Positions 29,000 to 42,910 are shown, counted from the stretch's first letter. The stretch: DNA of 64,000 bases from Hyalella azteca (GCF_000764305.2 NW_025944728.1:120002-184001); one strand, 5' to 3'. Translations and numbers: made by a program. Notes: a model not told the origin generated them from the letters alone.

Positions 29000-31900
29000 A
29001 TGATAAACCTGTTCGCGTTGCAATGCTGGAAAACGGGGCTACTCCTTTGTAAATTGAAGGCTTTTCAAGACGACTATTGTTCGCTTGGAGCTAATACATC
29101 TCTGAGCTTCAGTGCACAGTGAGAAGGTTTGCCTCGACTTTTTTTGTGTGTAATGACGAAAATTCGGTTACTAAGTAAAACCGAATTCTGACGGATGGAG
29201 CAGTCTTTAACCAACAACTTTTGAGCTGAACTATGCATATATGCAAGTGGCAAATTTTCAAGCGATTTCTTTGCTATCAAATAATTGATTTTGTAGATAA
29301 TTTCCATGACTTGAATAGTATGAATGCTCCAAGTGGTGTTTTAATACAGTCTCTATGTTATATATTTAAGTTCCAAAATTTGCTACCTTGCCTCATTAAC
29401 AGATGTTATTGAATTGAAAGAATATTCAATCGGAAAACATCATTGCGGAAATCAATGGAGTTGGAAGAGATGAATAGCAATTGAGAAGTCGAAAGCTTAA
29501 TTTAATGCCGCAACAATTATTGACTCGCTCCGTCCGTAGAATTGAGGAAGCAGGGAACATGCATGGCGGATGTTTCGGAAAGGAGTTAATAGCGGAACTT
29601 CCATGACAGAAAACGAAACGAAAACGAGTAATAAATAAGGTCGAGATACAATCTTCAACATTTTCACCATCAATTGAATGATTCGCTCATAATAACATCG
29701 TCTTTGTGCATAGAAGTACACAAACTATAAAGTCACCCAAAGGTGTCACATAATCAGAACAACAGGGCGACAGTTTCTGACACTCTTCTCGAATATCGCC
29801 TTGGCCAAATAGGAGAAAATTCGATGCAATAAAGAATAAAGCAAGGGCACAAATACTTATAGTAATCAGCATTGAAATAACTTGAAGTATGTGCATAGGC
29901 TATGATGTTAGTATAGGCAGATAAAGTTCATAATCTAACATCAACATGCAGTTCATAGTAAACTAATGCATAGGCATCAGTTTCACAGCGACGCCATTGA
30001 GGAGGTAGGAAAGCTAGGGCTGACGCCACTCATCAGTAGAGGTTTTGATTGCCTTCCCCCGGAAGCCGAGCTTGCAACACATCAAACACGCCAGCTACGC
30101 CTTTTTCTCGTTTCCGACAAACTCATTGCCGCAGTCGAGCAGGCCTCTAGATGAGTACCTAGTTAGCAGACTTCCTCTACTTTCTTCCGAATGAAGAAGT
30201 TCTTTCTCCTTACAGCGAAGGTCACTTAGTATAGAGCAGACCAAGGATACCAAGACCACAACATCGTGCAGGCGTTATAGAAATTCTTCTTATTTGAAAT
30301 TCGAATGAATAATACAGTGGAGGGTCAGGAGGAAATATTGATATAAGAAAAAGAGAGCACAAAATTTTGTTGAAAAAACAACGAAGAATAACCACCAACA
30401 AAAGAAAGCATAATACACCAGGCAGCAAACAAAAAAAATTCAGAAGACGACAATAAAACAAAAAAAAGCACGTAGCAACAAGGAATAATAATATATTTAA
30501 CGACGTTTCGAATGTATCAACATTCATGTTCAAGTTAATAGAAGAATTGAAACCTATTGGCACTACATATTGATATATCAGCACATTGATTCAAACTTGC
30601 CCAAAAATAATCGTTCGAATAATTAGCTTCACAGGGAACACAAGTTCGTAAAATACGAGCGCAATGATCCAAAAGTTTACGTGTTGGGCGCGGGGCTGGG
30701 AGTTCCGGCACGACAGCGGTTCATAATAGGTAAGTGTGAGGGAGTGCTGAAACACGCCTTAAAGCTTAAATAGTGATCAATGTGAACAACATACAGGAAC
30801 ATGTGATGCACAGGAACATATCTCAGCCGAACACGGAATACTCACATGAGAAAGAACACCCTGCAATAGTCTATCAATACTATGAATAATACGCAAACTC
30901 AGTGCACGTATTTATTGTTACGACGTCATCAGCTTATAAACTCAGTTAAAACAAAACGGTAGTTGTTTTAACTTTATCCGAACATTTTTAACTGTTTAAC
31001 ACCATCACATCAAATACGACAACGTTAACATTAACGACGTTAATGTTACGTTAACATTGTTAACAACGTTAACATCGTTAACAAACATTAATGAGCCGTG
31101 TGAGATTTCTCGTCACCAGTGTACTGCATTACATTGTGTACTGCAGTGCATTGGCCATAACTACTTCAGTTCTCCTAATTCAAAAGAACCAGTTTTTTCA
31201 GCCCTCGGAATCAAATGGCTCCTGCTTGACTGGCACAAGCGCTGCATAGAGGTCAACTAAACGCCACGTCGTGGCGAAGTTTTTTTTTATACCGGCTTCG
31301 AAACCAAATGCAATAATTCAAGGACATACTCATTTAAATATTTTGTTGAAGGTGTAGTTGACTAACAAATCGAAACCTATTAGCACCACATAATTGATGA
31401 ACGTATTTACTAGAACGTCCGAAAACTTTAGCTTGGTACGAGTTCATGAAATCGTGTTTGATTTAAATGACAAAAATCTCGCAGCCAAAATTGAGCAACG
31501 TAACAATCCGCAGTTTCAGGGAGCATTGAGACCAAACCTCCATTGTCCATGAGCCAAAAATGAAAGACACGGTGAAAAAAATCAAGGTGTGGAGCTGAAC
31601 GAGACAGGCACTGAAGCGCAAGGCCGCTGAGTTGCCTTAGGGCAGCCGCGGCGATGCACGCAAAGCAGCAACTGATTGCCGCGACACATTCCTCAGACCG
31701 AGGAATGGAGGGATGATCGAGCAAGAGTTGGGGTTTTAATTAATTTACAACGGATAAGGTAATAGTTTGACTTAGCCAAAAATATATCAATAACGACAGC
31801 GTTTAAGAACGAGATAACAGGGTTTTCGTGGAAATGTTTTCTTTGGTAACAAGGTGAGCAAATTTTGGAGCCACCGTAATTGAGATTTTCTTGAAACCCC

Positions 31901-32715
31901 AGCACAGCACCATGCACCGCTTTATTGAAATAAAAATTGCGCTGGTAAATCAATGATTCGATGTGTCAAAATAAATAGGTTTGGGAAATTCTTGAATAAA
32001 AGGTAAGCTGGCACAATGACTTGAAAAATAACTTAGTTACGTACAATACAATAATCTACGTAGCAATTCTGTTTTATCGCACTCTAGACTCTAACATCGA
32101 CTAGATGACTAGGGAAAGATGTATAATAAATCAAAAAATTATCAAAACACTACCTGAACAGTTCTAGTTTCTAATAATTTTTTGCATACTTCATAAATAG
32201 AGCTAAAAAAGAACAAGAAATAAAGGTAATGTCAAAACCTCGCTAAACGAAGTACCTACGTCATTTCTAAACCAAGAAATGTGAAAGAAAGGAGAAATTG
32301 CATTCGAGTTTCTGGAGCTACGGAGGAAGTTGATTGACCGCACTCATAGCTGCTTGGCCGCGCGAAACGTTGGCTGGTCGTTGCTGGACTGGTAGAAGAG
32401 TCGTTTCACAATATTAATTGTAAAGAAATTTCTTGAATCCTCTGACACTCAATGAGCATTTACGAATAAAATTATGTAATATGGATTTCATATAATTAGT
32501 CTGGAAAGGGTATTGGAAATTTGTGAACAATCTATGGGGTTTTAATTAATTTCATTCCTAACTATCCACATCATGCGCGTACGTTTCTACCTCGCCATGA
32601 AATCGGTTGCCAATAATCTATCTCTCATTAGAAATTAATTTGCCAAATTGAGATTGTTCATTAATAATATCAATATTGATAGCTATAAACTCTTCAAGGA
32701 ATTCAATCGTTTCTA
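29000..32715. other. No gene recognised
   Basis: AT-rich with scattered short ORFs and no recognisable domain. A GTTAAC/AACGTT-rich palindromic cluster sits at 31018-31085. Confidence 0.5.
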
Positions 32716-33565
32716 CTCCAGATCCTGAAAATTTTCTCAACTCGCCTCTGTCTGAGCCAAGTTTTAGCACCAACACACGGTCACGCACCAGGGCTTTTAG
32801 CTGGACAAGAGCGGAAACTTAGCAGCAACATAATTTATATGTTTCTACAGATGATTTAATCGTTCCTAACTTCGTACTCTAGATCGTGGAAGTTGTCTCA
32901 ACTCTTCGCTGGCTACGCCGCGACATGACAGGTCTAGGCTTCCAAACGCGGCCACGGAGCATGTCTTTCACCAAGACACGAGCAGTATAATATTGACAAG
33001 TTTCTTTATGGAATGTAATCGTTCGTACTCCAGATCGTGGAAGTTTTACAACTCCGCCCAGGGTTTCGGCTCCAAAACGCGGTCACGGAACATGTCTTTC
33101 ATCAAGACACAAGCAGTATAATATTGATAAGTTTCTTTATGGAATGTAATCGTTCGTATTCCAGATCGTGGAAGTTTTACAACTCCGCTGCTTGCATCGC
33201 GACATGACGAATGTCGTCTCCCAAACGCGGTCACGGAACATGTCTTTCACCAAGACACAAGCAGTATAATATTGATAAGTTTCTTTACGGAATTTAATCG
33301 TTCGTACTCGAGATCGTGGAAGTTATCTCAACTCCGCTGCTTGCGTCGACATGACGGATGACGTCTCCCAAACGTGGTCACGGAGCATGTCTTTCACCAA
33401 GACACAAGCAGTATAATATTGATAAGTTTCTTCATGGAATTTAATCGTTCGTACTCCAGATCGTGGAAGTTATCTCAACTCTTCGCTGGCTGCGCTGCGA
33501 CATGACAGGTCTGGGCTCCCACACGCGGTCACGAGGCAGGTCACGAGCTTCAAATGATACAGCGC
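32715..33565. repeat. About 150-bp tandem array
   Basis: Six units anchored by AGATCNTGGAAGTT at 32720, 32881, 33032, 33163, 33311 and 33458. Units share CGCGACATGAC, AAACGCGGTCACGGAACATG, TCTTTCACCAAGACACAAGC and AGTATAATATTGATAAG. Confidence 0.9.
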
Positions 33566-33626
33566 TGCGTCACGCAGCTTCCCTTCCCACGATCGCAGGA
33601 GAAGCCTGGCAACCACGACAGTTTTG

Positions 33627-33668
33627 CTTACCTAGATCTCATCCTGGCCAGGATGAGATCTAGGTAAG
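33627..33668. repeat. Perfect 42-bp palindrome
   Basis: CTTACCTAGATCTCATCCTGG followed at once by its exact reverse complement, no loop. It is followed by AGTACCNGGT / GGTAAATGAG short direct repeats to 33750. Confidence 0.95.
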
Positions 33669-34091
33669 GTAAATAAGTACCAGGTAAATGAGTACCAGGT
33701 CTAGGTAAATGAGTACCTACCAGGTTAAAATGAGGTTAAAATGAGTACCTACCTCGCCTGGCTTTTTGCTGACAGGCAAAAAGAGGTATCAAAAGATTTT
33801 CAGTGGCATAAACTTCTGCAATTTTCTCAACAAGTAAAAAAACAGCCCTAACTAACATGTATATAAATCAACAGGTTACTGAAGCCCAATGGTACTAAAA
33901 ACACCTTGAAGATAAAGTTATGAAAATTAATTTATCCATTCTATCGAGTAGCAACAGCTCAAATATCGAGAAAAATACAAGTTTTAGCATTTCGATCAAA
34001 ATTACAAAGCACAAGATTATTTTCAAGAGAACGCAGCAAATCCAATGAGCCGCACAACTAACCATCGTTTAAACTTTTGTTATAGTAAAAA

Positions 34092-34277
34092 TATAACTCA
34101 GTACTCACTGCAGTGAATGACAGAGAGCGCTTTTTCTCGTCGACGAGAACGTGAAGTCACGGACGGACAGACAGACAGACAGACAGACTAGACAGACGGA
34201 CAGACAGACAGAAGGACGGACGGACACGACGAGTACAATAGCGCCTTTTTTCCATAAATGAGAAAATGCGCTAAAAA
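34092..34277 (+). mobile_element. Foldback repeat, copy 3
   Basis: Full-length copy with a long ACAGACAGACAG tract, same orientation as the others. Confidence 0.85.
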
Positions 34278-34790
34278 TAACCCAAATGCTCGTAAAAATA
34301 TGTACTATTTGCTCAGAAGGAAGCCTTTTCCATGATATTTTCCGCACTGATGCCCGCACGAGACTCACGCATATACTTTTGGTCAACAATGAGAGACTCG
34401 TACGACAAATTGGTCAGTACAGGACCAGAAGTGAGCGTCCTCCGAGACTCGTTTCCATGTAATTTCCCGCACGCGATCAACACGCACGCCAACATCTTGG
34501 CTATCACGCATCTGTTGCTCACTTCAAGTTCAGTTCACACTTCACAGCTCAGCTCAACTTAAAATTACTTTTTACTTTGCAGTTATAATTTTCTGGTCTA
34601 GTGCTAGCTAAGAGGAAGAATTTTCGAAAAAAAGCAAGAGAAAATCTATCAATAAACTAATATTCCTGGAGTAACACGAGTTTAAGAGTGACATAAGCGA
34701 GTGTTGAACGAAGAAGTATACGTTGTTCAATGCTTGTAACGTGTTCTGAAGCATGAATGCGCTGTGGCGTGCGCACGCATCATGTACGTT

Positions 34791-35154
34791 ACACTTGTGG
34801 TCCTCACGACAGCCACACTTGTGGTCCACGCAACAGCCACACTTATGGTCCACACGACAGCCACACTTGTGGTCCACACAGCAGCCACACTTGTGGTCCA
34901 CACAACAGCCACACTTATGGTCCACACGACAGCCACACTTGTGGTCCACACGACAGCCACACTTGTGGTTTACATGACAGCCACACTTGTGGTTCACATG
35001 ACAGCCACACTTGTAGTCCACACGACAGCCACACTTATGGTCCACACGACAGCCACACTTGTGGTCCACACGACGGCCACACTTGTGGTCCACACGACAG
35101 CCACACTTGTGGTCCACACGACGGCCACACTTGTGGTCCACACGACAGCCACAT
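34791..35154. repeat. 24-bp minisatellite
   Basis: About 15 units of CCACACTTGTGGTCCACACGACAG. The unit is 8 codons, so long ORFs appear in several frames on both strands; CCACA..TGTGG can pair. Confidence 0.95.
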
Positions 35155-35204
35155 TACCGCCACAATTTTCACCCAGTAGTACGCCACAATGCCGCCAACA
35201 CTCG

Positions 35205-35275
35205 CCGCCACACACGTCCAGCACACGCCACACACGTCCAGCACACGCCACACACGTCCAGCACGACGCCACACG
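35205..35275. repeat. 18-bp minisatellite
   Basis: About four units of CACACGTCCAGCACACGC, directly after the 24-bp array. Confidence 0.85.
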
Positions 35276-35467
35276 CGCGAGGTCAGCGGCGGCAGTAACG
35301 GGTCCGGCGTGAGCTCAGCGGCATTGAGGTCAGGCCGACGCCACTTAGCACCTGCTCGCCGCCGGCTAAACGCACAGAGAATAAATAACGAATTCTGTTC
35401 TCTATAATATTACTACGTTCAACAATGTTAAGAAATTCAACAATGGGAACAAGTTGTATGCATTGTA

Positions 35468-35830
35468 ACAAGTGCAACGATAACAAGATCAACGATGTGA
35501 ACAAGTGCAACGATGATAACAAGTTCAAGTTCAACGATGATAACAAGTGCAACGATGATAATAAGTTCAAGTTCAACGATGATAACAAGTGCAACGATGA
35601 TAACAAATGCAACGATGATAATAAGTGCAACAATGATAACAAGTGCAACGATGATAATAAGTGCAACGATGATAAGTTCATCGATGGTAACAATTTCAAA
35701 GATGATTACCAGTTCAAAGATGAAAACAAGTGCAGCGATGACATCAAGTTCAACGACGATATCAAGTTCAACGATATCAAATTCAACGATGATAGTAAAT
35801 TCAACAATAACAAGTTGAACGACGACAAAA
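35468..35830. repeat. 18-bp minisatellite
   Basis: About 20 units of AAGTGCAACGATGATAAC and AAGTTCAACGATGATATC variants. Being 6 codons, it yields an Asn/Asp/Lys-rich ORF on plus (35425-35865) and hydrophobic ORFs on minus; I do not call either a gene. Confidence 0.92.
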
Positions 35831-36710
35831 CTTCCAGCAAGTGTCAAAATAACAAGCTTGCATAACTGCTGTGAAGGTAATCTTGCAGGGTATCTTATCA
35901 GAGCAATCACAGCTTGGTGCACTGTGCATTGACAATGAATTATATGGGACAGGGTATCACTGCATCAATCTGATCAATGAAGCCGAGGCAAACAGTACAT
36001 ATATGTATAGTTCAATAAAAAAAAACTTTTGTTCAGATTTGTCGGTGACTGAATACGAGGATTACGTTTTCAATTTTGTCACAACTTAGTTGCACTCTCA
36101 GCTACTTTGCACTCGCGAAAGCATTCCATATAAGAGAGAGTAGCGAGGAAGTCCAGCCAGCCGAGCGTGGCGGGCGCAGTGAAAGTTATGCGCTGCCTTC
36201 TCTTACTACACAAGATAATAACGCATGTTACTCGCTTCATCTCGAGTCTAAAGAAAGTAAATTTCCCAACAGAATTTCAGAAAATTGTGCCGGTTACTCG
36301 CTACATTGCGATAATAAAGCGAGTAGATACTACACTAGCAGTACAGCCTATCGATAGTTCCATTTAAAAACTCAATTGATTACATATAAAAATTGGCTAG
36401 CGAAAAAAGTTTCTTCAGAACCAAGCACTCGTTCACATAAAAGGATCCCAGTCCAGCCCTCTGTGACCAATTTGTGTTGTATTTAAAATAAAGAAAAAAA
36501 GTTATACCTCGTAAGAAAAGAAGCCACGTTCGTCACTTGTTTCTAGGTCAACCATTCTTGGAGTGGAGCGTGTTGGAACGTTCGTCTCCAGAAACGTTGA
36601 AAACGAAATTTGCGAGCAACACGATATGAGCGGCTGGCTTGTCATCTGACACGTGCGACTGCCGTGACCTCGCATGCCAAGTAGCTACGCTCTCACCCCA
36701 GACAGCCTGC

Positions 36711-36815
36711 GTGCCCTATACGCTTCTCATGCGCCCTATACGCTTCTCATGCGCCCTATACGCTTCTCATGCGTGCCCTATACGCTTCTCGGGCGCCCTA
36801 TACGCTTCCCATGCG
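36711..36815. repeat. 20-bp tandem repeat
   Basis: Five units of CCTATACGCTTCTCATGCGC. Confidence 0.9.
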
Positions 36816-37193
36816 CCCCCCGGCGATTATGTAATAAGGGATCATTCGTATTTTAATTCCATACCTTCCTGGCAAAAAATTCTTCATTGCACCCTAAGGC
36901 AGGATTTTGTATGCATGAGTGCACCCTGTATTGTTAAAAGCGAAGCTAATATCTTGATAAATATTATCGCCCCTTGAAACTTTTTCACCATTCGAAAAAT
37001 TAGAATTATATACTATAGGGAATAGTCGAGTTTGGCAAACATGAACAATGTCTTCTCATTAACATAAATAATAACTGACAGCCAGATAGTCAAGTCCCAA
37101 GCCATAGCGCCCGAAAAAATGGTGTAGATGAAACCTATATATCTGTATATCACATTACACAAATACCGACATTTTTTCACATAGCACTGATAT

Positions 37194-37270
37194 GTCCTTA
37201 TACCGGCCAAACTGGACCACGATGACACACATAAGGACAAAATGTGCATCGCAATTTAGAGGAATTCTCT
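37194..37270. repeat. Dispersed hairpin repeat, copy A
   Basis: TCCTTATACCGGCCAAACTGG..ACACATAAGGA; similar to 62418-62500 and continuing into CTCATTTTTC-like sequence in both. Ends are complementary. Confidence 0.65.
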
Positions 37271-37410
37271 CATTTTTCTACGTGTATTGCACCACCACCG
37301 CCACCGTGGCTGTCCCAAGAACCGGTTTAGCACTCCGCTGTAGACATGCTTACGGCGCTCCCGGCACGACGTCTTCTTAGGTGAGCTTTCCTTGGCTTAC
37401 ACATTCTCGA

Positions 37411-37522
37411 CTAAAGAGGGAATCATATGTTCAAAGTCATAACTAAAGAGGGAATAATATGTTCAAAGTCATAACTAAAGAAGGAATCATATGTTCAAAG
37501 TCATAACTAAAGAGGGAATTCA
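37411..37522. repeat. 32-bp tandem repeat
   Basis: About 3.5 units of ACTAAAGAGGGAATCATATG TTCAAAGTCATA. Confidence 0.9.
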
Positions 37523-38868
37523 AAAGTTATTCATGCGGCGAGTCGAAATTGTGCAGCAAGGCCCAATCATTCAGAAGTCTCCCTGCAGAAAGTCTGTATA
37601 CAGAAGAAGTCTAAGTCATGCAGAAGAAATATTAGACATGCGGTTTGATATAATCATTCAAAATTCTCAATCATGCAGCAAGTCTCAATTATGCATTAAG
37701 TTTAAAAATATACAATTATTCCAGATTCCAAATCCCGCAATGATCATTAACCAGACGATCGGTCAAGTTAATGTTGAGAATCATATTTTTGCTGGCGTTA
37801 ATGCATACTTATATCAGCGCACTATAGCTGAGGCAGATAGAATAGTTACAGCTGTGATATTACCGATAACCTATAACGAAAGTTAGAATTATACGAGAAT
37901 GATTGAGCATGTTAATACCAAATAATGATCTGGGCAGATCAGGATATGTGGGCCTCCACATCACCACAGCAACCGAGAAGCCAACGCTACGAGTAACTTC
38001 CAAGGAAGTCAAACACAAATACCCCTAGAAACTCTCCAGTTTACCGCCCTGCTGATAACTTTACGTCAATATTAACTGTGCGTACCATGGTCTGCAGGAC
38101 ATGCGGGAAACTGCAGCTAGCTTGTGTTGACCACCTATTTATATGAGAACGATTCAGCCCTAATAGCAGCCATACATAGGGCAGCTCACCACCATTCCCT
38201 TTCATAAGGAACAAATGGCTGATTGCTGTAATAACTAAAAAATTTTAAAAAATTCACGAGCAAAAAAAAAAGCTTCCATTTGGCGCAACGGTAATAGTAC
38301 GTGAGATGAGCGATCAAAGTCTGGACCTTGACCTCATGCACACAAGTTCTTTATCTCACGGCAGTTGGCTTTGTCTCGGCTCATTAGTAGACCAAGAAGT
38401 TCCGTGGCAAGAAGCACGTGGTCTTTCCACGATCAAACATGCGAGTGCAGTGCGTAAATACTCATTTAATGAACAAGGTTCGTCTTTGTGAGGACTGAAA
38501 CGTGCGCGAGATTGAGCGCCGTCGTGAACCGTGCACTGTTTACATGATAACAGTGACTTCATTGACGTTAATGTAGCTGAACATATTGCAGAGAAAAGGC
38601 AGTTCAATTCATTCTCATTATAGCTTATCCAGTCGCAGATATAACTTGGCACATGATGATTCAGATGAAACATCATTAAATCATTCACAACCATGCAGGC
38701 GTATTGTTGAAGGCAGCCGTGCAGCCAAAAACTGCGTTAGTGCCATAAAAGCAAGTGAGATAGCGGAGGCTGAGGCGAGTGCCGTTACTTAGACGCTCCT
38801 TCATTCCGGTGAGCTTTCGGGCACAGGCCTCCCTATGGACCTACCCCCTCTTCCCCGCTCCCAGACGG

Positions 38869-38972
38869 CAACAAAACCTGCTGCAGGTCACAGCTCCTCT
38901 ATAGCTACATTTGCAGTCAGCAACCAAACCTGCTGCAGGTCACAGCTCCTCTAGAGTTGCATTCGCAGGCCC
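38869..38972. repeat. About 53-bp duplication
   Basis: Two copies of AACCTGCTGCAGGTCACAGC with the following CTCCTCTANAG..GCAG. Confidence 0.85.
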
Positions 38973-39210
38973 GTAGCCATTATACAGAGATTTATTGCCT
39001 CTATAGAATACTTAAGATCAAAAAAGAGCAAGGGTGTCAAAAGCTGGCTGATAAAAAAATGGAATGAATGACCGTGGTACAGTTGACAACTTTGAGAAAT
39101 CATCATTTCTGAAAAATGATTTTAGAAAGCTCTACGGACAAAAAAGGCACATATAATATCTGCAGTTTCTGCACCCAAGCTAAGGAGCTCTTAAAAATAC
39201 ACAGTAAAGT

Positions 39211-39471
39211 TAGCCGGCCAATCACTGACCATGTCTGAAACTAATACAAGCACCGAGTGCAAAAAAAGTTTAAATCTGTTTGTTGCAGCTCATGAGGAGC
39301 AGGGACAGCATGACATAGAAACAGCACAAAGTAGTTTGGTAGTTTGCCGGTCAATCACGGACCATTTCTGTAACTAATACAATCACTAAGTGCAACAAGA
39401 AAACAGTTGGAATCTGTTTGCTGCAGCACATGACGAGCAGGGACATGATGACATAGAAACAACACAGGGCT
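39211..39471. repeat. About 132-bp tandem duplication
   Basis: Two copies sharing CCGGNCAATCACNGACCAT, AACTAATACAA, GAGCAGGGACA and ATGACATAGAAACA. Confidence 0.88.
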
Positions 39472-40433
39472 AGTGCTAATCTGGTGACCGAGCCCTAGCC
39501 CCATTCAGCCACCCTCAACCCAGAACGGAAACAAGCGGAATTTCGCGCGTCATCGCGCCATTCTTAAGAACGTCATTTCTGCTCTCAGATCGTTACCTAC
39601 TACGATCAGCGTCGACAGGCCCACACAACGATAGTTCTTAATCTTGAAGGCCACACATCGGCAGAGTACACGTAATTGGGGAATTGACATTTGCTTGTGG
39701 CTTCTTAGGATTTACACTGAAAATTAAATTGATCAACTCGAGCTTGAGTCAACGGGGTATACTGCAAAAATAATCGCTCTACATTTAATTTTCTGACATT
39801 GAATCATTAAATGAAACGTGTTAACCCGAACGATTTAGAACAACAGCTGCACAATGTGGACATAGACAATCAAAGTACAATTAAGGTGAGTGTGATAAAA
39901 TAAAAGACTAATTAGGTATCGTCGGTAATAACATTCAGAAGTCACGGTCGGTTTTCGCCTCACTATCGGAAAGTCGTAAGCACATTTTCGTGCTGGATTT
40001 TTCATCTGACTTTCAAACGTATGTGGATTAATCAAACTCAGCTAAAGCCAGGGTATTTCCACAATGAATTACTTATCAAACTTTTGAACATTAATAACGT
40101 TGCAGAACCCAGACATGGCAGTGCATCCGCGCACTGATAGGCAAATTATGTTTTAGATATAGTAGATAAAATATTCAAGTGCTCGGTTATCAGCACACTT
40201 CGGTTCCGTTACCGAATTTATGATCAGTATATAATTTCAAATCATCCGATTATATACGCGCGGAAAATCCAAATGGCGGCACGACAAAGCCACACTCGGG
40301 TTCAGAATAGCCTGAATAGAATAGCTGTAATAAGTAAATAATGAAATAATGACCAAATATCCAAGGAATATGAGTAGAAGGCAAAATTTCATCAATGATT
40401 CATTCGAGTCCCACAAGCTAACTCAATGCGAAA

Positions 40434-40576
40434 AAATATTACTCAGTACTCACTGCAGTGAGTGACAGATCGAGAGCGCATTTTCTCGTCGACGAAAATG
40501 TGAAGTCACGGACAGACAGACGGACATGACGAAAACAATAGCGCATTTTTTTCCATAACTGAGAAAATGCGCTAAA
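40434..40576 (+). mobile_element. Foldback repeat, copy 4
   Basis: Short tetranucleotide tract; begins TATTACTCAGTACTC, ends GAGAAAATGCGCTAAAA. Confidence 0.85.
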
Positions 40577-40769
40577 ATTTAGAAAACTTGATTGTATTTG
40601 TATGAGAAACAATCTTCTAACCCAAGACACAGCTTTTAATAACGTAAGAGACGATGCACATTCAGGAGCGCAGGTTCCCAGAAGGGAACAAGTCGGGCAG
40701 AAAAGACCATGTATTTCCGGCCGCTTTGGACCGGCGCTTTGAAGGCGCTACAGGGGCTGGGTCTAGCTG

Positions 40770-41110
40770 TGCTCGACTGGCAACAAGATTTGGTAGGGTG
40801 GAGAACACGCTAAACATCATTTAGAAACATAAAAAGAATATACTTCAGGAGCTGGAACTGCTGGATTAAGTTGAGCTAGACTGGCAACAAGATTTGGTAG
40901 GGTGGAGAGCACGGTAAACTTCATTTAGAAACATAAAAAGTATATACTTCAGGAGTTGGATCAAGTTGAGTTAGACTGGCTACAAGTTTTGGTAGGTTAA
41001 TTAGAGAGCACGGTAAACTTCATCCATGCAAGAACATAAAAAGTATATGCTTCAGGTGCTGGATCAACTAGTGTTCAACTTGCTATAGGTTTTGGTAGGC
41101 TGGTAACACG
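40770..41110. repeat. About 100-bp tandem array
   Basis: Four units with GACTGGCAACAAGATTTGGT, AGGGTGGAGAGCACGGTAAA and ACATAAAAAGTATATACTTC. Confidence 0.88.
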
Positions 41111-42539
41111 CTCTACTTCATTGACGAATTTTGTTGATCATAAACTAGTCATTAAGTCCACTCAATTTGCTTTTAATTAAAATACAGTATTCCCATATAC
41201 GTTTACTCGAAGAATCAGTAGATGACATGTCGTAAGTTGATGATAAGTTACAATAAGTGGAGGTAAATTTAAAAGATCCAAAGACAAAGATAATTATTAC
41301 CGATTCATGCAACCTACGCTGTAAAGTTACACATATACATGCAGCAAATGAGTGAGGAAGTGACCAGTTATTAAATAATACATAATTACAGCGTGCAAGA
41401 AAAGCCATCAAAGTCCCAAGTGCATATTATTTATAAATTAGATCCATCAAATGATCCTACACATGTAATTGAAGAAGGTCGAGGATCTCGGGTTGCCTTG
41501 GGACAGCTAATGCATGGGACATTCAAGACACAAGAATACAGCGCAGTGCAGAACGCACTACTAGAATAACAGCTTCGCCACTCCCTGACTCATTACCGCT
41601 TCTAGAATCTTTATATTAAAATTCATATCATGGTTCTTGCTGGCTATATCCATTCGTTTTGCATGCTAATCTCAAACATGGTAAATAGGTATATGCGATA
41701 AACATGAGAGCTGAGTTAGGAGTTATGATGACCAGGCATTATTCAAGGGCATCTGCAGATGGTAATCGTGGTATAAATATCCTCTAATATGCGGGAACAC
41801 CGAAATTAACCTTATATTACTATTGACTTCGAGACACTATATACAAAAATACACGTAAGATCTATGACGAACAGACAAAAACGATGTTATTGCTCAAAAT
41901 ATTTTAACATCTGTTGAGTATATTGAGAGAGTGAACAAATTTCAAATTTAAGCAACGGATTTATCAGCGAATTTTAGAAGCTTTAGCAAGCGCAACAGCC
42001 ATGACGATGATGAAGCATACGCCCTTCCGGCGGTTACGTGTAGTTCAAACATCCAAGCAAATATCACTGGAATCGGCCTTGAGAAAATATTTCGATTTCG
42101 TACGTTACATGAACCGAGATTTATGAATGCCGACGGATGTATTAGACTGCAACTTCATTATACGGTGCAATCGCACAGGTCAACAACAATTGGAAATTAG
42201 ATTCGGGAGTTACTTTATAACATTACTGAGGAACGATAGCAGAATATTTTATACTTTCTTTTGCGAGTCCACGTTTTTGGGAAAACACAACAAATTGAGA
42301 TGTTAAATGCAATTACAGTGTACAGAAATACAGCTAGTGAAATCGACGCAGCTAGCACGTGCTGTCAAAATAACGTAATAAATACGAGAAGCTTCACAGG
42401 AAATGTTTCACTGGCGTGAGGACTGCAAAATGTCGCTTGATGTGCCATTCTTTGAGAGGTTCTAAATGTAACACAATCGGCGGAGCTGTTCAGGGTCAGG
42501 CAGACGCAGAAAACACCTTCAAGCAGGTCCTATTGTGCC

Positions 42540-42910
42540 GTGACAAAGACGACAAAAATTGTACTCCGGGCCGCAACAATGAAAGAAATATTTAACTCCA
42601 TGCTGTGACAATGACAGCAAAATTGTACTCCCTTGCCGTGACAATGAGGACAAAATTGTACTCCGGGCTACAACAATGACAGAAAAATTAAACTCCCATG
42701 CAGTGACAATGACGGCAAGACTGTTCTCCCTTGCCGTGAAAATGACAGCAAAATTCTACTCCCGTGTCGTGACACTGTCTGCGAAAACACCTCAAATTTT
42801 GAGCTCCGTCGTATAAGACGTCTTTGCGGGAGTTTACGCTCACAATACTTCCGTACCGTGACAGTGACGACAAAATTGTACCCTCATGCCAAGACCATGA
42901 CAGCAAAAAG
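42540..42910. repeat. About 42-bp degenerate tandem array
   Basis: Seven or more units of GCCGTGACAATGACAGCAAA ATTGTACTCC, some interrupted. TTTGAGCTCCG..AAGACGTCTTTGC and its near-copy flank the last units. Confidence 0.8.

Noticed and set aside
34608..35922. Long overlapping ORFs on both strands (up to 182 aa)
   Set aside because: They arise from 18- and 24-bp minisatellites whose period is a multiple of three; no non-repeat coding sequence, splice sites or homology.
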